Part shown: in pieces, positions 6,935 to 10,184 of the stretch
Layout: every line of letters starts with the position of its first letter
How positions within the stretch are numbered: position 1 is the stretch's first letter
Source: an uncultured Bacilli bacterium
GTDB taxonomy: Bacteria; Bacillota_I; Bacilli_A; RF39; UBA660
NCBI GenBank assembly: GCA_944359735.1
Contig: CALVTA010000108.1
Span: 1-10,184, forward strand
Length of the DNA stretch: 10,184 nt
Reading direction: 5' to 3'
Translations under genes and position numbers: made by a program
The notes under the pieces: generated by a model
Told to the model about the DNA's origin: nothing
Seen by the model: the letters and a program-made list of their open reading frames with translations, nothing else
Database searches by the model: none

Positions 6935-7274
6935 TGATGAAATAATAGAAGTAACTAGAACTCTAGTAAAGGCTATAAAACAAGACAAATCTTATCACGA
7001 CTATTTAACATTAAGAGAAAAAATAATAAATAACAAAGAAATAATGTTAAAAATGAAAAAGATAAAAGAGTTACAACAAAAATATGTAAAAAGTGCATAT
7101 TTAGATACCAATATTGAATTAGAATTAAAAAAGGAACTAAAAGCTTTAGAAACTATCCCTTTATATAAAGAATATATAATAGAAGAGAAAAAGATAAATA
7201 ATATATTTTCTAGTATTAAAGAAGGCATTGATATTTTATTTAATAATATTTTAAATATAAATAGTGGTAAATAA
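6915..7274 (+). CDS. ricA: RicA/YmcA-like protein (YlbF/YmcA family), short form without cysteines
   Basis: This 119-residue, mostly helical, charged protein follows miaB and precedes cotE, as ymcA does in Bacillus. Family features include EIIEVTRTLVKAI near the N-terminus, the central KMKKIKELQQKYVK (about 46-59), and an ALETIPLYKEY turn (about 77-87). In B. subtilis RicA forms a complex with RicF and RicT. That complex partners RNase Y in mRNA maturation and affects sporulation, competence and biofilm control. The protein here is shorter than B. subtilis YmcA (about 143 residues). It contains no cysteine at all, whereas the Bacillus C-terminal tail carries cysteines tied to iron-sulphur binding. 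ATG 6915 is backed by GGAG at 6906-6909. A plain YlbF-family assignment is the alternative; the RicA call rests largely on position. Confidence 0.82.
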   Translation: MVKLASNDEIIEVTRTLVKAIKQDKSYHDYLTLREKIINNKEIMLKMKKIKELQQKYVKSAYLDTNIELELKKELKALETIPLYKEYIIEEKKINNIFSSIKEGIDILFNNILNINSGK

Positions 7275-7343
7275 GAAAGTGTATTTAAAATGGAGTCTAA
7301 TAAAATAATCCAGCAAAGTCTTTAAATTTTTATTACATTAATA

Positions 7344-7374
7344 ATATCCTGTTTTAGGGTATCTTTTTTATTTA
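7344..7374 (+). terminator. Intrinsic terminator after ricA
   Basis: ATATCCT (7344-7350) pairs with AGGGTAT (7356-7362), one G-U pair, across the 5-base loop gtttt. A run of six T and further T-rich sequence follows. It closes the kinase-like/miaB/ricA unit and separates it from the inserted variable-protein gene. Confidence 0.7.
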
Positions 7375-7383
7375 TCCTAAAAA

Positions 7384-7412
7384 TTGAAAAAGTTAATTTT
7401 GTATGATAATAT
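7384..7412 (+). promoter_or_regulatory. Probable promoter of the variable-protein gene
   Basis: TTGAAA (7384-7389) and TAATAT (7407-7412) are 17 bases apart, with TG at 7404-7405 giving an extended -10. The -10 hexamer matches consensus at only four of six positions. Together with the terminators on both sides, this indicates an independent transcription unit. Confidence 0.45.
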
Positions 7413-7453
7413 ATTGATAGATAGTTAGAATAATAAAAGGGAGTGTCTATACT

Positions 7454-9319
7454 ATGGAAAAGACAAGAAGAAAGATAGTGATAATAGGACTAATGATACT
7501 ATTAATAATAGCAATAGTAGGAGTAAGTTATGCAGCATTTAACTATAGTAAAACAGGAACAAAAATAAATAGTATCACAACAGGAAAAGTAACAATGACA
7601 TATACAGAAAGTGATAATGTGATAAAAATAGATAAAGCACTCCCAACAACAGATGAAACAGGAAAAGTAAGATTAAAAGAAGGAGAATACTTTGATTTTA
7701 CAGTAAGTAGTGAAATAGTAGGAGATATAAATATAAACTATGAAATAAGTGCAAAAGATGTAACAGATAGTGGTGCAAGAAAGATAGATGGTAGTAATAT
7801 AAAATTATATCTAACAAGATTAAAAGAAGATGGAACAGAAGAAGAACTAATGAGTCCAGAGACCTATAATGAAGAAGGAAGTAGTAATGAATATACAGGA
7901 AGACCAACAGGAGAGATGAGTTTATATCAGGGGAGTATGAATAGTAGTGAGACAAATAAATATAGATTAAGAATGTATGTAGATGAGAAATATAATCCTC
8001 AAGGAGATGGAGGGAATTTAACCTTTAGTATAAAGATAAATGTATATGGAAAAGATGGAATAAGTATAGAACCAAATAGCCCAGAACTAGATAGTAATAT
8101 GATAGCAGTGAGATATAATGGAAATAATTGGGTAAAAGCAGATAGTAGTACAAATAATTGGTATAACTATAATAAAGGAGAATGGGCAAATGCCGTAACA
8201 GTAAGTGCAGATACAAGAAGTACATATCAAAGTGCAAGTATAGGAACAGAAATAGATATGGAAGATATAGAGACAATGTGGGTATGGATACCAAGATATA
8301 GTTATAGTATAGGAAGTGAAGATGGAACCAATTATTATGGGAAGAAAGGAGACTATTTAGAAAGCACACCAAATGCATCAAGACCAGGAGAGATAGATAT
8401 AAAGTTTGTAAGTGCAGATACAAAAGATAGAGGGACAGCAAAGTATGTAGTAAGTAGTGGTATTCAAGATAATAGTTGGTATACCCCAGAAGCATTTACA
8501 TTTGGAGATAAAGAACTATCAGGAATATGGGTAGGAAAGTTTGAGACAAGTAGTAGTAATCCAAGTACAAGTAATGGTGGAGGCAACACAACAGAATTAG
8601 ATGCAATGATAAAACCAAATGTAACAAGTTGGAGAAATATAAATATAAGTAATGCCTTTAATGTATCATTAAAGATGAATGATGAAGGGAATAGATATGG
8701 TTTTAGTAGTAATATAGATACTCATATGATGAAGAATGATGAGTGGGCAGTAGTTTCCTATTTATCTCAATCCAAATATGGGAAGTTAGGTAATAGAGAT
8801 TATACTGGTGTAAATAAAGAAATATATCAAAATAAATCTAATCAATATATAACAGGTTGTAGTTTGGGATATCCTAGTGGAGGAACTTCTTCAGATTATG
8901 GATGTCAATATACATATGAAGAAGAAATAAATGGAACAGGAGCCTCAACAACAGGAACAGTCTATGGAGTATATGATGTGTCAGGAGGAGCCTGGGAATA
9001 TGTAATGAGTAATTATAATGATATGGCTGCGAATAGTGGCTTTAGTGAACCATTGACATTGGATAGTAAATACTACGATAAGTATACAAGCGATAATTCA
9101 AAGATGGCTTGTAATGGAAATGAATGTATATCTCATGGATTATCAGAAACAGCAGGTTGGTATAATGATCAACAAACTATGGTAAGTGAGATATACCCAT
9201 GGTTGTTGCACGGCGGTAGCTATAGCGGTAGTACTGGTGCGGGGGTGTTCTCCTTCGACAACTCGTTTGTTATGGGTGGTCCTTACAGCGATATTTCGTT
9301 TCGCCTTGCTATAGCATGA
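7454..9319 (+). CDS. Exported protein with FGE-sulfatase/C-type-lectin-like domain; putative DGR variable protein
   Basis: The 621-residue protein starts with a basic N-terminus and a hydrophobic segment (about 8-28) ending GVSYAAF, a signal peptide or anchor. Residues 30-200 are a beta-rich, TasA/camelysin-like region (inference). The C-terminal half resembles formylglycine-generating-enzyme-like domains: MWVWIPRYSY (about 275-284), SGIWVGKFE (356-364), MMKNDEWAVVSYLSQSKYG (425-443), GTVYGVYDVSGGAWEYVM (501-518), KYYDKYTSDN (539-548). It ends PWLLHGGSY then AGVFSF and ISFRLAIA. That ending is the usual form of DGR variable proteins, in which this fold displays randomised residues for ligand binding. 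The final 115 bases differ sharply in base composition from the rest. Four cysteines (469, 484, 553, 558) could form disulphides. Codon use in the first two thirds is unusually purine-rich. AAAGGGAG at 7436-7443 precedes the ATG. It is flanked by terminators and sits between ricA and cotE, which are adjacent in Bacillus. No partner DGR genes are visible. Confidence 0.85.
   Translation: MEKTRRKIVIIGLMILLIIAIVGVSYAAFNYSKTGTKINSITTGKVTMTYTESDNVIKIDKALPTTDETGKVRLKEGEYFDFTVSSEIVGDININYEISAKDVTDSGARKIDGSNIKLYLTRLKEDGTEEELMSPETYNEEGSSNEYTGRPTGEMSLYQGSMNSSETNKYRLRMYVDEKYNPQGDGGNLTFSIKINVYGKDGISIEPNSPELDSNMIAVRYNGNNWVKADSSTNNWYNYNKGEWANAVTVSADTRSTYQSASIGTEIDMEDIETMWVWIPRYSYSIGSEDGTNYYGKKGDYLESTPNASRPGEIDIKFVSADTKDRGTAKYVVSSGIQDNSWYTPEAFTFGDKELSGIWVGKFETSSSNPSTSNGGGNTTELDAMIKPNVTSWRNINISNAFNVSLKMNDEGNRYGFSSNIDTHMMKNDEWAVVSYLSQSKYGKLGNRDYTGVNKEIYQNKSNQYITGCSLGYPSGGTSSDYGCQYTYEEEINGTGASTTGTVYGVYDVSGGAWEYVMSNYNDMAANSGFSEPLTLDSKYYDKYTSDNSKMACNGNECISHGLSETAGWYNDQQTMVSEIYPWLLHGGSYSGSTGAGVFSFDNSFVMGGPYSDISFRLAIA
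9203..9316 (+). other. Putative DGR variable region (VR)
   Basis: This covers the last 38 codons of the variable-protein gene. By hand count, 9197-9319 has 63 G/C of 123 (51%) and only 19 A (15%). The stretch 9061-9180 has 38 G/C (32%) and 49 A (41%) of 120. DGR reverse transcription randomises template adenines, so a VR loses A and gains G/C, especially where the template had AAC or AAT codons. Here many codons are NNC/NNT (CAC, AGC, TAT, GGT, GAC, TTT, GTT, CCT, TAC). The terminal TTTCGCCTTGCTATAGCA would be the constant end where retrohoming initiates. The template repeat is not in the window, so the call rests on composition and on the family's known C-terminus. Confidence 0.6.
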
Positions 9320-9360
9320 CTAGTTGAATGAAAGCTTAATAATATTATAATAGTAGTTTA

Positions 9361-9400
9361 GACTGTTGATAAATAATTATTGTTAATAGTCTTTTTATTT
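9361..9400 (+). terminator. Intrinsic terminator after the variable-protein gene
   Basis: A 12-bp stem, GACTGTTGATAA (9361-9372) with TTGTTAATAGTC (9380-9391), includes three G-U pairs and has a 7-base loop. It is followed by tttttattt. It lies about 40 bases after the stop. Confidence 0.75.
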
Positions 9401-9441
9401 TGAATATATCTAAATTTATCTAGTTTAATTTGTTCTATAGT

Positions 9442-9469
9442 ACTTTTTCTATTATAAAAGCATAGACTA
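9442..9469 (+). promoter_or_regulatory. Possible sigma-K/sigma-E promoter of cotE
   Basis: AC (9442-9443), 17 bases, then CATAGACTA (9461-9469) fits the sigma-K pattern AC-N16/17-CATAnnnTA. With GTACTTT (9440-9446) as -35, it is also a partial sigma-E site. In B. subtilis cotE is transcribed in the mother cell from sigma-E and sigma-K promoters. The predicted start falls at about 9475, leaving a leader of only about 14 bases that just includes the ribosome site. A sigma-A-like alternative, TTGTTC (9430-9435) with TATAAA (9453-9458), overlaps it. Confidence 0.4.
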
Positions 9470-9488
9470 AATTAGAGGAGGGATAAGT

Positions 9489-10025
9489 TTGGCAACTTTT
9501 AAAGAGATAGTAACAAAAGCAGTTATTGGTAAAGGAAAGAAACAATTTACTGATAACTTATCACTACAAGTAACTAATAATCCTAATACAATTCTTGGAT
9601 GTTGGGTAATAAATCATAGCTTTAATGGTGACATTACAAATGGAAATGTCACTATCAAAGGAAGTTATGATATTAATATTTGGTATTCTTATGATAATGA
9701 TACTAAAACTGAAGTCTTAAAAGAAACAAAAAATTATACAGAAACAATAAATGTTCAAGGTGTTAATGATAATATTGAAAATGAAGAAGTAATAATAAGA
9801 AGTTTAAGTAACCCAAGCTGTAGTAAAGCAGAGATAAATGGTAACACTATTACTTGTACTGTCGATAAAGTTTTAGGTATTGAATTAGTAGGTGACACTA
9901 AAGTAAGAATCAACACTCTTGATGAAGTAGACGATTGGGAAGAAATCATAGATAGTGATGAAACAATAAACGCAAGAATAGATGAAGAAGTGAATGAAGA
10001 TTACTTAGAAACAAATGAAGAATAA
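9489..10025 (+). CDS. cotE: Outer spore coat morphogenetic protein CotE
   Basis: CotE organises assembly of the outer coat around the forespore from the mother-cell side. The 178-residue product aligns by eye with Bacillus CotE (about 181). Matching segments are FKEIVTKAVIGKGKK at the N-terminus, TILGCWVINHSF (about 34-45), KGSYDINIWYSYDNDTKTEV (57-76) and LVGDTKVRIN (about 133-142). It ends in a strongly acidic tail rich in D and E, as in Bacillus. It begins with TTG, the only candidate that fits both the conserved N-terminus and the strong GGAGG at 9477-9481 (7 bases upstream). Following ricA is the Bacillus order, but here the variable-protein gene intervenes. A terminator follows, so cotE is monocistronic. 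Confidence 0.95.
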   Translation: MATFKEIVTKAVIGKGKKQFTDNLSLQVTNNPNTILGCWVINHSFNGDITNGNVTIKGSYDINIWYSYDNDTKTEVLKETKNYTETINVQGVNDNIENEEVIIRSLSNPSCSKAEINGNTITCTVDKVLGIELVGDTKVRINTLDEVDDWEEIIDSDETINARIDEEVNEDYLETNEE

Positions 10026-10033
10026 TATAATAT

Positions 10034-10066
10034 AGACTGTCAATAAAAAAAGGTTGACAGTCTTTT
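10034..10066 (+). terminator. Intrinsic terminator after cotE
   Basis: GACTGTCAA (10035-10043) pairs perfectly with TTGACAGTC (10054-10062), extendable by one A-T pair, across a 10-base loop, followed by tttt. The 3' arm contains the TTGACA that serves as the -35 of the rpsP promoter. Confidence 0.8.
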
Positions 10067-10082
10067 GTTATTTGTGTATAAT
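10054..10082 (+). promoter_or_regulatory. Perfect sigma-A promoter of rpsP
   Basis: TTGACA (10054-10059), a 17-base spacer and TATAAT (10077-10082) are full consensus, giving a start near 10089 and a leader of about 25 bases to the rpsP ATG. The -35 lies inside the 3' arm of the cotE terminator. Confidence 0.85.
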
Positions 10083-10114
10083 TATAACAGAAAAAAGAAA
10101 GGAGTTTAATAATT

Positions 10115-10184
10115 ATGGCAGTAAAATTAAGATTAATGAGAATGGGAGCTAAAAAAAGACCATTTTATCGTATAGTTGCAACAG
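10115..10184 (+). CDS. rpsP: 30S ribosomal protein S16 (5' part only)
   Basis: The visible 23 codons read MAVKLRLMRMGAKKRPFYRI and continue VAT before the window ends. This is the highly conserved N-terminus of S16, which binds 16S rRNA and stabilises the 30S body during assembly. AAAGGAG (10098-10104) gives a well-spaced ribosome site. In many Firmicutes rpsP starts an operon with a KH-domain RNA-binding gene, rimM and trmD; that cannot be checked here. The gene is truncated by the window edge, not damaged. Confidence 0.95.
   Translation, partial: MAVKLRLMRMGAKKRPFYRIVAT

Noticed and set aside
8025..8495. 156-codon open frame on the - strand inside the variable-protein gene
   Set aside because: Its product is almost only Leu, Tyr, Ser and His, with no domain. 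It is open because the + strand gene is purine-rich there and so gives few stops on the other strand.
9317..9319. TGA stop of the variable gene as a recoded tryptophan (genetic code 4)
   Set aside because: FRLAIA is a natural end for this family, and read-through adds only a short junk tail before the next stop. Other genes use TAA with TGG for Trp, so nothing calls for recoding.
9320..10184. Search for a DGR template repeat, RT or Avd downstream of the variable region
   Set aside because: No second copy of the GGGGGTGTTCTCCTTC core or an A-rich relative of it was found by eye, and cotE and rpsP occupy the space. The DGR machinery, if any, is outside the window.
1..10184. CRISPR arrays, tRNA or rRNA genes, insertion sequences, prophage attachment sites
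   Set aside because: No regularly spaced repeats, no cloverleaf-like or rRNA-like segments, no transposase or integrase frames, and no long terminal repeats were seen on either strand.

Overview
The window reads as chromosome of a low-GC, spore-forming Firmicute of the Bacilli type. The sequence is A+T-rich, starts carry strong GGAGG-like ribosome sites, and every recognisable gene lies on the + strand. Two sporulation proteins are clear: SpoVS and the coat morphogenetic protein CotE. The order spoVS - M19 dipeptidase ... miaB - ricA(ymcA) - cotE follows the Bacillus neighbourhood around ymcA. I infer an uncultured gut-type Bacilli lineage but cannot name it.

Layout. Positions 1-169 hold an extended -10 promoter-like site and an intrinsic terminator. 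170-1120 encodes a membrane-anchored Pro/Thr/Val/Glu-rich protein of unknown function, closed by a terminator. spoVS (1308-1568) follows. A sigma-A promoter and a complete T-box leader (1611-1810) then control an M19 dipeptidase (1823-2761) overlapping seryl-tRNA synthetase (2748-4034). The T-box UGGC bulge fits a tRNA with discriminator G, as tRNA-Ser has, so the pair should respond to uncharged tRNA-Ser. A perfect-consensus promoter inside an inverted repeat drives an ankyrin-repeat protein (4147-4842). Next is a guanylate-kinase-like gene split by a one-base frameshift (4918-5515), then miaB (5528-6934) overlapping a short ricA (6915-7274).

Between ricA and cotE, where Bacillus has nothing comparable, sits a separately promoted and terminated 621-codon gene (7454-9319). 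It encodes a secreted or anchored protein with a C-terminal formylglycine-generating-enzyme/C-type-lectin-like domain. The last ~115 bases jump to about 51% G+C and fall to about 15% A (32% and 41% just upstream). They encode an ending of the type WLLHGGSY...AGVFSF...ISFRLAIA. This is the signature of a diversity-generating retroelement (DGR) variable region, produced by adenine-directed mutagenic retrohoming. No reverse transcriptase or template repeat is present in the window, so the element would act in trans or from outside these 10 kb. cotE (9489-10025) and the start of rpsP (10115 onward) close the window.

The main lead is the putative DGR target embedded in the sporulation cluster. Secondary leads are the serine T-box over dipeptidase-serS, the frameshifted kinase, the cysteine-free RicA, and the cotE terminator that shares bases with the rpsP promoter.
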